From Pleurobrachia bachei (taxonomy: Eukaryota; Ctenophora; Tentaculata; Cydippida; Pleurobrachiidae): DNA of 29,592 bases. Each line of letters starts with the position of its first letter. Position 1 is the first letter of the stretch. A program made the translations under genes and the position numbers. The notes under the pieces were generated by a model. That model was not told the DNA's origin. It was given only the letters and a program-made list of their open reading frames with translations, and did not search any database. Location: NCBI GenBank assembly GCA_000695325.1, contig AVPN01000136.1, forward strand, positions 8,183 through 37,774, given 5' to 3'. Shown here piece after piece: positions 18,722 through 28,288 of this stretch.

Positions 18722-21142
18722 TACTACAACGTCCCACATCTCCTGATCACACTAGTTCATCTTGGAGCCTCCTCCCTGTATAGGATCAGAGCAGCCAACT
18801 CTATTCCCATTGGTGGAAATATCATTGAGTATGAGAAAAGTAAATGCATGGACGGAGTCGTTGGCCAGCTTAGGTACTGTGCAGGACCGCCGGGTGACAA
18901 TTGCACTTGGAATTTTGTCAATTTCACTGGAGCCACCCCAGTTGGTGGCAATTTTATAGAATGCCGAGGTATTTTTGATCTTATTCAGTTCATCGGAGAG
19001 ACACCCGAACTTTTGCCTGGCCAACTAGATCCCCCTAAGGACATGATTCCGACATTATTCCAGTTTCTTCAGTCTCAGTCTAGAATAGATCTAACTTGTG
19101 TAGTGGGAGATAGAAGTCAGGAAGATGCCTTGTTTAAATGCACTGGACAAAGTGCCTGTTTAACTGATGAGTGCCAGTGTGATGGAAAGCCATTGTTTTT
19201 CTGTCCAGGAAAGTTGGGCGGTACGTAAGGAAAGAGGGTTCACACACTACCACATCGGTTGACACTCCCAGGGACAGATGAGTGTATGTGTAGCGGGGCT
19301 TTGGAAGTGCAATGTCTACCCGATAAATCGTACACAGCATGCATCCTTGAGACAGAGCTTTGTTCTGATCGACCAGATTACAGTCACAATCTGACAAGAC
19401 AGCTATCTTTCTTGGCCTGCGTGGGTTACGCTAGCGTCGACTGTCGAAAACTCAAGACAATGTCGAAAACTCTTCGCATCATTCTAGACCAGGGTGAGCA
19501 CAGGATCTTAGAGGCCGCCGGGGCATACAGTATGCAGACTTCAGGGTTTTTGGAAAATGCCAAATACGCGGAAGCTTGTGAAGAAGTTATACGACCTCAA
19601 ATCCAGGGAGTAAACACTTCTATAACAATTGATAACACAGGCTGGTTGATCGACCTTTGTTCCAGAGTCAAGTTAGCCATGGCTGGGGTCAGCATTGAGT
19701 TAGTATTCGCATGTGATCTGATGTACCAGGGGACGGAGAATTTCCTCTGGAACTTAGCAAAAGTGTGCGATGGTATAATTGACTGTTCCAACGGTCACGA
19801 TGAGCTATACTGTCCAGAAAGGTTCTACTGTAGCGGCCATGGGACCGAAGATGATCAGGTGAGTTGGATTGACGAGGGGAAGGTCTGCGACGGGGTGAAG
19901 GAGACGCGGTTACCCTACCTACTCACACGACCCACCCCTACTGGGCCACTAACTTCCAGAGAGTTTCTCATTCGGTCGAACGTGTTGAGTTTCTTCGCCC
20001 TTGCCGGTGGGTTGGCGATTGTCCTGTTGAATATCAAAACAGGGTACGAAACCGTCCAAACGAGTCCTGTTAATAAGCCAGGTAAAATTGATAGAATTCT
20101 GAGGATACAGGTAGCATTCTATGACCTAAACTACCCTGAGATAGATGACCGAGACTAGGAAAAACGACGTCCATAAGGCCTCTTTGGTGAGTATTGCCAA
20201 ATTGATGAAACTTGGAGGTCCAGCCTCAGTTGTTCTACTCTTGGATCCCTTTTCTCCTTCTCCTCTCACGGATCCTTCCTCCTCATAACCATGATGAGCT
20301 TAATACGGTGCCTGGTCTGCTTGGATTTGGTGAAGGATATCTCTATTAGGGCCATTTGGGGTATTTCTTTAGTACTCGGAGTTCTGAATCTTGTTTGCGC
20401 TATTATTCCAGCACTTCCCTTGTCGGCAATCCAAAAGGTTTTCCGGACGGATATCCTGTTACTAGCGGGCCAGGAGAATCCCTTCATATCCCATTATGAC
20501 GAGAAACATCTGAGGAAGATACACTCTATTGCGTATAACACATTTGAAGAGGATTTTACTGTTAGCTCAGCTGCAACTGCCGAAGAAAACTCGCTGGGGA
20601 TTGAAGCAGTTTTAGCGGATCTTAGGAATTTAACATCAAAACCATCAATCTTTGATTACCTAAGCATTGGTTACTATGGAAACAGCCCTCTTTGTGTTGC
20701 TAACATCTTCAAAAACCAAGCATCCTACCTCTACTACAAAATCGCATACTGTGTAGTAGTTGGTGTGCTACTTAGTGCACTCACCATCTCCTACGTTTCT
20801 ATTCTCATTACCAGCTTCCTTTCCTCACATAACAGCGGCTCAAATAACAATGAGTATGTTGGTAAACTCGCTCTGAAACTGTCTCTACTTATTGGAAGTC
20901 AGACGGTTGCCTGGCTCTCCTACATCGTTACAGTTTTCTACTACAGCTGGATTAACCCATCAGCCCCGCCTGGTGTTGTCTACGAGGTGTTTAGTTTGGC
21001 GGTGCTGCCTAGCAACAGCCTTCTTAACCCCACGATATACAGGAGTATCTGTGAATGGGCGTTGACGTTTTGGGAAGGACTTTTCACCAAGACACCCACT
21101 TTGGATCAGGAGCAAGAAGTTGAGGCCGGAACAGCGGATTAA
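18722..21142 (+). CDS. LDLa-repeat 7TM receptor, gene B (LGR-like), intronless
   Basis: This is a predicted plasma-membrane GPCR and paralogue of gene A. One reading frame spans 18722-21142 (807 codons), closed only inside blocks that look complemented in place (19223-19270, 20129-20179); 19903-19936 is a further such block, and the start itself may lie in another. Segments: a hydrophobic leader HLLITLVHLGASS; a Cys-rich ectodomain; LDLa modules at residues ~150-188, ~330-362 (CDGIIDCSNGHDE) and ~367-405; TM1 at ~420-440; TM2 at ~470-486; the first extracellular loop with ETWRSSLSC; TM3 ending MMSLIRC (a DRY variant); TM4; a long second loop; TM5; TM6 with AWLSY; TM7 with LPSNSLLNPTIY; and a short tail rich in Glu/Asp. 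W..S..C followed by SSHGS is typical of leucine-rich-repeat/relaxin-type receptors. The ligand is unknown. No frameshift is needed anywhere. A hAT MITE abuts the stop codon. Confidence 0.8.
19223..19270 (+). other. In-place complement block in gene B (first LDLa core)
   Basis: The frame reads FFCPGKLGG, then a stop at 19226, and resumes in the same frame as GTDEC. The non-reversed complement of these 48 bases reads CIPFSQVCDGVANCEG. Together the three parts make a full six-cysteine LDLa module. A 51-base GT..AG intron (19221-19271) is the ordinary alternative, but it would leave an LDLa without its core, and the complement reading is too exact to be chance. Confidence 0.88.
19903..19936 (+). 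other. In-place complement block in gene B (third LDLa core)
   Basis: The frame reads GKVCDGVK and then an out-of-character Arg/Pro/Thr run. Complementing from the third base of the codon at 19901-19903 gives DCANGMDECAGW, finishing the LDLa core, after which PTGPLTSREF leads into TM1. Extending the block further produces a stop, so the right border should be near 19936. There is no stop in the uncomplemented reading, so this block would be missed by looking for broken frames alone. Confidence 0.75.
20129..20179 (+). other. In-place complement block in gene B (TM2)
   Basis: TM2 starts RIQVAFYDL and is then followed by a charged run with two stops before LFGEYCQIDETW. The complement without reversal reads LMGLYLLALILFAAGIP. 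It forms the DLLMGxYL signature of TM2 in this receptor class and supplies the missing hydrophobic helix. The block is about 51 bases long, and its borders are uncertain by a codon or two each side. Confidence 0.85.
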
Positions 21143-21148
21143 GAATAC

Positions 21149-21261
21149 CAGGAACCGACCGAATCAGGAAATACCATATGGTCCCTGATTGACTGATAAC
21201 CAGTCACGTGACCTAAATAACGGGTGCTGATTGGTTGATTACTTGTATTAGTCGGTTCCTG
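21149..21261. mobile_element. hAT-type MITE, 113 bp, at the stop codon of gene B
   Basis: The terminal inverted repeats are CAGGAACCGAC and GTCGGTTCCTG. It is flanked by a perfect 8-bp direct repeat AAGAATAC (21141-21148 and 21262-21269), the duplication size typical of hAT transposons. The left duplication supplies the last two bases of the gene B stop codon (TAA at 21140-21142). Related copies lie at 23925-24042 and 25366-25483. It has no coding capacity and was mobilised in trans. Confidence 0.85.
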
Positions 21262-21269
21262 AAGAATAC

Positions 21270-23059
21270 CAAGAGACGGTAAATTTAGCTGCTAGTGCTA
21301 TTGTTTGAGTTAAGGGAAAATCTGACGATATGAGGTAATGAATAATTTATCTAGATGAGCTACTGCTGCAGCGATCAATATCACATGCAAGACCAAGTGC
21401 AGAAGTTACGGTCACGTAGCGGTGACTAGATTGCTGATGATCGGGGAAGATGTTCTGGCGTTAAGTTTTAGCTGAGTTCAATCTAGGCCATTATCTTATA
21501 TTGCAAGTTCAGCTACTGTTTCAGATATTTAGACAATCTAACTGTTTAATTAAATGTCGAGAGAGTTGTGAGATGTCTTTCTATGTTTTTTTTATCGTTG
21601 TTAAGTTCAGATAAAGCTTTCTCTTTATTATAATGGCATCTTGTTCCTGACTTTGAGAACTACATATCTAGTTTAACAATAGTACTTCTTGTGCTAAACT
21701 GTCACTGTGATTTTCAGATCTAATAGATTATGACAAGTTGTAATGAAACTATTTATCTCGTTCAAATCCATTTTGTTTTATTTTGTAAAGGAGCTCAGAC
21801 TGTGGGAAACACATTCCTTTTTTGTCAAAAAGTGACATTTTGGTTTTTTTTTGTTCACAGGATGTTCATGACCCTAACCGATCCAAACCAGTTTATAACT
21901 GTGTAAAACTGTCCGGGTTAGTGGTATGACACTGTATACTATACACCTGTCAGGGACCATGGAAGGTATGTGTCAATGCCCGTGCGAAGATGTCGGCACT
22001 CGGCACACCTGCTCACTGACTAATGGTTCCTATTAACAGCCATGGGAGCTGTGATGGAATATCAAAGAGTCAAAGAGGGGGAGATAGAGAGGAAGAGAAA
22101 TAGAGATTAAGATCAACGGGGTCCAGCCAACGGGCTTTCTAGTATATTAAAATTGAGAAAGATGGTGCTGAAACTCAAACAAAGAGGGGGATATAGGAGA
22201 GAATTATATAGGGAGGGATCTGAAGGATGTCGAAATGTTAGCATATGTTTTACTGCTAATAACCAGCCTAGCTCTCCCGTTACGCGAGTGAGAGTCTAAG
22301 AGGGCACTTCCCACTTTTAATCTCTTGGCTCTTTTTCAGCTCTTTTTAGCTTTCTTCCACTTCCAGTTCCCTTCCAACTTCATTCCAGTTCTAATGCTTG
22401 AATTGACGTAAAAGAATTGAACCAGCTGTGTATCTTGCCACATTGTATTTTTTGTTTTATTTGATGCGTCGATACTCCTCTCATTTCTAACATTGCATCT
22501 GGTGTGTGCTACCTGTCTCTCAGACTCTCTGAGTCAACTAGTGAGACTACACACATAATCATCAAGAGAATGGGACCCGCAGTTATAATGATATCATTTT
22601 CATGGCAGACTAACAAGCTCAAAATAACTATCATGAATGAGCCTGGTCCTTGTGTGAACTAAGAGAACTAAGTCCCCTTCCATACAATTTAGGGCACTTC
22701 GTGTTGCATAACCTCTTACGTAACAAGGGAATTATACATGATATGGCTCTGCCCCATCTACCAATTGAAGCTTCTCTCTACCATGATTGACTCTCGAATG
22801 ATGGAGTGCTGCTAAATACTACACGTGCTCGCGTGTTCAAGTTACGATGCAGTGTGTATCGCAGCTGTTTCCCCTTCGCGTGTGTGCTGCTCATGGACAT
22901 GGCAGCAGTAGTAGTCCCAATTCCCCTGATGATCAGTCTTGGATAATATTGGATATCATTTTGTGAGCATATTATTGATATCATCCATTTGCCAATTATA
23001 TCGGCAAGGGATCGGAAATCTTTGTTATATTATACCACCTAGTTGGTACTAAGATCTGT
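21270..23059. other. Intergenic stretch between gene B and the duplicated GPCR
   Basis: It includes the probable 3' UTR of gene B, GA-rich patches at about 22070-22110 and 22180-22215, and small palindromes such as GATATCA..TGATATC near 22950-22985. I see no coding exon that I can defend. Confidence 0.4.
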
Positions 23060-23134
23060 ACTCTCCCTGTCCCTCTCTTTCTCTCTCTTTGTCTCTCTCC
23101 CCCCCCCTCTCTCTCTCTCTGTCTCTCTCTCTTC

Positions 23135-23182
<48 letters not shown>

Positions 23183-23216
23183 TCTCCCTCTCTGTCCATC
23201 TCTCTGTCTCTGTCTC
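23060..23216. repeat. (CT)n microsatellite
   Basis: A long interrupted CT tract with a C-run near 23100. Open frames on either strand are only Ser/Leu or Arg/Glu runs. Shorter GA tracts of the same kind lie at 23681-23760 and in the duplicate at 25123-25202. Confidence 0.9.
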
Positions 23217-23828
23217 TGTGGTTACACCACTGTTTTGACATTATATGTTATAGTGTTTAGTCCAAATGACTCTTGACAGGAACTGGGTCCCATAAGAGAT
23301 AGAGCACACCTGTGCTATGACGGTACTCTAGGAGTACCGTAATAGCAATCTTATGATTGTTTACCACCCTATATTGATACCACCCCTGTTCAGTATAATA
23401 TAGCTCAGCTGTGTAGTGGTAACACAGTTCTCTTGTATATCAATTGCAATCATTGATCTCTTCGAGCTTAGATTGTACAATGTACACCCTCTCTCTGAAA
23501 TCTTTCGATTACACTAGATTGGTAACGAAATTATCCCTCTGCACAGGCTCTTATAAGGGGTAAATTGCAATTAATTGGCAGCTACGTCCAGGGGATTGTG
23601 CGACGTGCCCAACTTCGTAACCAAAATTTAGATGAGTCTACATCTTGGGCATAAGACAATAACATTAACATCTCCTTAAGCGAGGAGAGAGAGAGACAGA
23701 GAGAGACAGAGACTAGAGAGAGCAGGAGAGAGAGATAGAGGGGGAGATAAGGAGAGCGATAAGACAGTACACTGCAAACACATCTTAAATCTATAAATAC
23801 TATCTCTTGTTTTCTGTTGATATAGACG

Positions 23829-24794
23829 ATGCCGTTCACCAATAGCTCTTCAACCACAACTCCTACTGACCAATCTATGGACTTTTGCAAGGTAACCGTG
23901 GCTACGATGTCCTTATTTTGATACCAGGAACCGACCGAAATGATTCAACAACGAATCAGAAATCGTTATTTAGGTCACTATCACATGGCTGGTTATCAGC
24001 CAATCAGTGAACAGTATTTCCTTATTCGGTCGGTAATTCCTGTTTGGTAGAAAATGTCACTTTAATAATATTTTTTCGCCATTATACATTTTTATTCGCA
24101 GGAAAACCCGTTTGTTATAAATTCTGTTGACAAAGTATTTGGTGGGCTTTGTGTCGTCTTTGCAGTCATGGGAATCCTGGGAAACGTTGCAGCTGGTAAT
24201 AGTATAATTTCAGTAGAATAGTTTTATCCCATCTGTGATTTCATTCGTGGTAGATCCATTCGACAATCCATTTCTTTCGTGACTATGTGTCTTCTATTCT
24301 TCAGTTACGTACATCAAAAGCACGGTTAAAAGCAGCATTACATTAACGATTTTCTTCCACCTCGCGATCACAGATCTCTGCACTTCAATTTTCTCAACGC
24401 CCCTATCAGGTATATGTGTGTGTATCTGTCAGTCCCGATATGGTAACATTGCGTAGGTCCAGTGGACCTGGTCCACACTCCATAATTCACAGTCAACTGT
24501 CGAGTCATCGACTGTTACAGTCGATGACTCGACAGTGACTAGTCCACATATATATTATACCAAGACAGTAAAATTAGCCCACTGTCCAATCACCATTTGA
24601 AAACAGCCATAGGCTTAAAAAAACGGCCCTACTTAATCGAGCATCAAGCTGCATATGATTGTATGCTATTATACTTCCTCACAGCTATAAGCTAAGTCTC
24701 TAAACACCTCTAAACACAGCGGTTATCTACCTGAACGAGCACAAGGTTCCCTGTATCGACCCAACTCTATGGATTCTCATTTGCAACATAACAG
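23829..24794 (+). CDS. Partial rhodopsin-family GPCR, duplicated exons 1-4
   Basis: Exons 23829-23891, 24102-24195, 24305-24409 and 24720-24794 encode the same N-terminus (MPFTNSSSTTT), TM1 (GILGN), TM2 (LAITDLC) and the start of the TM3 region as the full gene at 25270. Exons 5 onward are missing here because the duplication ends in intron 4. Exon 4 ends in phase 1, the same as exon 4 of the full gene, so a transcript starting here could splice to exon 5 at 26364 and make an identical protein from a second promoter. Otherwise it is a dead 5' fragment. Confidence 0.75.
23925..24042. mobile_element. hAT-type MITE in intron 1 of the upstream GPCR copy
   Basis: Ends CAGGAACCGACCGAA and TTCGGTCGGTAATTCCTG; same family as 21149-21261. 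The flanking 8-mers TTTGATAC and TTTGGTAG match at six of eight positions, consistent with an older target-site duplication. It was copied along with the tandem duplication (see 25366-25483). Confidence 0.8.
24496..24536. repeat. Perfect palindrome, 19-bp arms and 3-base loop
   Basis: ACTGTCGAGTCATCGACTG, the loop TTA, then its exact reverse complement. It lies in intron 3 of the upstream GPCR copy. In the downstream copy (about 25930-25952) 21 bases covering one arm and the loop are gone, leaving a single arm. Confidence 0.92.
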
Positions 24795-24937
24795 GTATAT
24801 ACGGTAACTGCATTCTTCTACTTATAAAGTAGGTCGAAACGGTGCCGTGGTGCTGATCTCCTATTACAATGGCGTTCAGCATAGCTCAAGCGCCACCCCA
24901 AGCAGGCACTTGTACGGCAATTTGCGATTTGCGGGCT

Positions 24938-25093
24938 TTGCACTATAGACGCAGTACCGACGCGTTGCCGACGCATTATAGACGTAGTATAGACGCAGTA
25001 TAGACGCAGTATAGACGCATTTTTATAAACGCGAAGCAGTATAGCCGCATTATAGCAGCACTAGCCACCCCAAAAAGTGCACTATAGACGCAC
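24938..25093 (+). repeat. Minisatellite TATAGACGCAG at the duplication junction
   Basis: Degenerate copies of a ~11-13 base unit (TATAGACGCAG, TATAGACGCATT, TACCGACGCG) fill the gap between the two tandem copies. The last unit (TATAGACGCAC) directly abuts the start of the downstream copy at 25094. The stretch is absent at the equivalent place after 26335, so it belongs to the junction. Confidence 0.8.
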
Positions 25094-26335
25094 AAGACAA
25101 TAACATTAACATCTCCTTACGCGCGGAGAGAGAGAGACAGAGAGAGACAGAGACTAGAGAGAGCAGGAGAGAGAGATAGAGGGGGAGATAAGGAGAGCGA
25201 TAAGACAGTACACTGCAAACACATCTTAAATCTATAAATACTATCTCTTGTTTTCTGTTGATATAGACGATGCCGTTCACCAATAGCTCTTCAACCACAA
25301 CTCCTACTGACCAATCTATGGACTTTTGCAAGGTAACCGTGGCTACGATGTCCTTATTTTGATACCAGGAACCGACCGAAATGATTCAACAACGAATCAG
25401 AAATCGTTATTTAGGTCACTATCACATGGCTGGTTATCAGCCAATCAGTGAACAGTATTTCCTTATTCGGTCGGTAATTCCTGTTTGGTAGAAAATGTCA
25501 CTTTAATAATATTTTTTCGCCATTATACATTTTTATTCGCAGGAAAACCCGTTTGTTATAAATTCTGTTGACAAAGTATTTGGTGGGCTTTGTGTCGTCT
25601 TTGCAGTCATGGGAATCCTGGGAAACGTTGCAGCTGGTAATAGTATAATTTCAGTAGAATAGTTTTATCCCATCTGTGATTTCATTCGTGGTAGATCCAT
25701 TCGACAATCCATTTCTTTCGTGACTATGTGTCTTCTATTCTTCAGTTACGTACATCAAAAGCACGGTTAAAAGCAGCATTACATTAACGATTTTCTTCCA
25801 CCTCGCGATCACAGATCTCTGCACTTCAATTTTCTCAACGCCCCTATCAGGTATATGTGTGTGTATCTGTCAGTCCCGATATGGTAACATTGCGTAGGTC
25901 CAGTGGACCTGGTCCACACTCCATAATTCACAGTCAACAGTCGATGACTCGACAGTGACTAGTCCACATATATATTATACCAAGACAGTAAAATTAGCCC
26001 ACTGTCCAATCACCATTTGAAAACAGCCATAGGCTTAAAAAAACGGCCCTACTTAATCGAGCATCAAGCTGCATATGATTGTATGCTATTATACTTCCTC
26101 ACAGCTATAAGCTAAGTCTCTAAACACCTCTAAACACAGCGGTTATCTACCTGAACGAGCACAAGGTTCCCTGTATCGACCCAACTCTATGGATTCTCAT
26201 TTGCAACATAACAGGTATATACGGTAACTGCATTCTTCTACTTATAAAGTAGGTCGAAACGGTGCCGTGGTGCTGATCTCCTATTACAATGGCGTTCAGC
26301 ATAGCTCAAGCGCCACCCCAAGCAGGCACTTGTAC
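25094..26335 (+). repeat. Tandem duplication, downstream copy (GPCR exons 1-4)
   Basis: This is the partner of 23653-24915. It continues without a break into intron 4 and exon 5, so this copy is joined to the rest of the receptor. It lacks the 21 bases of the intron-3 palindrome. Confidence 0.92.
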
Positions 26336-28123
26336 ACACTTGTACTTATTTTAACTATTTTAGGTCTCGCTCATTCGATAATGGCACGTGCCAGTATGTT
26401 CATAGTGACTGTGCTAAGTGTTAGCCGTTTCATTGCAGTATACCGACCACTCCGCAGCAAACGCCTTTTGGGCAATCGTCGTATTAAGTGTAAGTGATAG
26501 TATATACGAACAAAAGTAAAAGTTTTACTGAAGACTGCAAGCATGGCACATGTACAACGTCAAAGCCCTGTCAGAGCGAAAAGGTGTGGTCAGAGCATTG
26601 GTTTGACAGCCAAAGCCCAAAAATCACGATATTGTTTTAGGTTTCCTGGCCCTGTCATGGGCACTATCCGTTGTTATATCCCTGACTCCATTCTACTTCG
26701 GAAAGTCATACTCATACAAACAATTTATTCCCACTTGTTACTTTGATGAAGGTATGTAATATTCTATTTTTTGGCGGGTGACCTGTATAAGCTCTGTGCA
26801 TATAAATTATAAAACCCGGGTTTATTGATTTCATTCCTTGGTCCAATCTTTCACAGAAAATAGAGTGTCAATCATTTGAAAAGCGCTGCTTTATCCCGCG
26901 CTGCGGCTATATCGGGGGCCAGCAGCGTTTGCCAAGTCGATCATAATATATCCGCGTTCACCAGGTCAATTGGTAACCAACTCCAGTACAGCAACAACGG
27001 GAACAATTTACGCTCTAACCTCACTCCTCCCATTCTTCATTCCCGGAATCCTTGTCATGGGGTGTACCGTAGCAGTTCTCGTGTCATTAAGGTAATTACT
27101 GTAGCATTTCTTGTGTGTATAAGGAAAAAACTATAGGATCGAGCCAGAACAAACTTTCAGTAGAAAAGATTTAATACATACTTGAGTTACGTCCCACTAA
27201 TTATGTATTTTAGGAATGAAGCGAAGCGTGCGATAACTTTCTACAAAGATGATACTTGTCAGAGTACCATTGGGTGCTCGTTAGATCAACAAACTAAACG
27301 GGACCAGCTACAAACTAAGAAATCTGCTGCTGTTACAACTGGTAAAAAATAGCTGATAAATCACTGCTGCCAATGAAAGGAAATCAGAGCCAGATCCGAA
27401 AATTATGATTTTTGCACACATTCGCGTGGGCGATAATTGCACATTATTTCTGCAGGAATCATTCTACTATTATTTGTGATATGCTACCTCCCGTGGTGGA
27501 CTAACTCCCTCTCATTCTTCTTAGTCATTATCAAGGTAGTTATCTTATTGTAAAGTACCCACCTTACCCAATCCTACCCTATCAAAATTTTGTTCGACGT
27601 TCACATAAAGTGAATAAATCGACAGCCGATCGACAATCGATTGGTAAACAATGGATTCGTGATGAAAACCGTTTTGTCTTTTTTAGGCGATACCAGAAGA
27701 TACATTTCCCCGGGTGTTTACAGTGAAAGGATGGTCCTACATTCTCTCCCTAAAAGTTCTCATTATGGTCTACTTCAACAGTGCTGCAAATCCGATAGTT
27801 TACTACACCAGGTAATTTGGAAATACATTCCTAGAACCACACGTGCAGCTTTACAGAAACGTTGTAGGTGCCTAATGATCAAATCACTACAAATACTACT
27901 GCATACCGTTCACAGACTTTGATCTCTAGTGGAGTAAACTGTACAGTTTACTCTACCAACACAGAATACAGCATGTTGATATCGTTTCAGGGTATTTACA
28001 CGAGGGATCAAGAAACACCAAGTACGACAGAAGATTAGCAGGGCCGTGCTAAACCGAAAGGAATTGTACTTTAGTGAACACCCCTCCATCAGCAACATTT
28101 CCCACGCTGTGATAGGTTTGTAA
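25270..28123 (+). CDS. Rhodopsin-family (class A) GPCR, 11 coding exons, 388 aa
   Basis: This is a seven-helix plasma-membrane receptor. Exons: 25270-25332, 25543-25636, 25746-25850, 26140-26214, 26364-26489, 26641-26751, 26965-27091, 27214-27341, 27456-27535, 27687-27811 and 27991-28123. All have GT..AG borders and matching phases, 1167 nt in total with one open frame and no defects. Class A marks: N-glycosylation sites near the N-terminus (NSS); TM1 GILGN; TM2 LAITD; TM3 ending SRFIAVYRPL, with Ser in place of the Asp of DRY; TM4 Trp (LSWAL); TM6 FVICYLPW; TM7 NPIVYY. Basic third loop and tail. The ligand class is not recognisable. Intron 1 holds a MITE and intron 6 the short repeat shared with the aquaporin. 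Exons 1-4 are duplicated upstream and exons 9-11 are duplicated in inverted orientation downstream. Confidence 0.9.
25366..25483. mobile_element. hAT-type MITE in intron 1 of the full GPCR
   Basis: A duplicate of 23925-24042 produced by the tandem duplication, with the same ends and the same flanking 8-mers. It is not an independent insertion. Confidence 0.8.
26874..26938 (+). repeat. Short dispersed repeat in GPCR intron 6
   Basis: This is the second copy of the intron repeat at 2926-2985 (TTTGAAAAGCGCTGC, CTTTATCCCGCG, GGGGGCCAGCAGCG, GTTTGCCAA), with an extra CTGCGGCTATATCG-like insert. Its ends are weakly inverted. It lies ~25 bp upstream of the exon 7 acceptor. Confidence 0.65.
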
Positions 28124-28288
28124 ATCTTTTAAAATGATGTCGCTGAAAAGAGGCATTTGGAAGCGATTATCATTCATCGTCATGAAGGAACACCGTAAGT
28201 ACTCAACGATACCCTAATGCGGACCACAGAAAGCAACGTAGCTGTAGTGGAGTTAAAGTGAGAGTGGACCGAATCAGAATTGGACAAG

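Larger units (their letters stand above)
23653..24915 (+). repeat. Tandem duplication, upstream copy (GPCR exons 1-4)
   Basis: This is nearly identical to 25094-26335 at an offset of 1441, reduced to 1420 after a 21-base deletion in the downstream copy. It contains the GPCR 5' region, exons 1-4, the intron-1 MITE and the GA tract. Differences by eye are a few bases at the left edge and the 21-base palindrome deletion, so it is either very recent or an unmerged allele. Confidence 0.92.

Noticed and set aside
19221-19271. A 51-base GT..AG intron in gene B
   Set aside because: The flanking frames are in phase without splicing, removal would leave an LDLa module without its core, and the in-place complement supplies that core exactly. 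I keep the intron only as the alternative to be tested.
23829-24794. A separate second GPCR gene
   Set aside because: Only exons 1-4 are present, they are near-identical to the full gene, and the similarity ends inside intron 4, so it is a duplicated fragment or allele.
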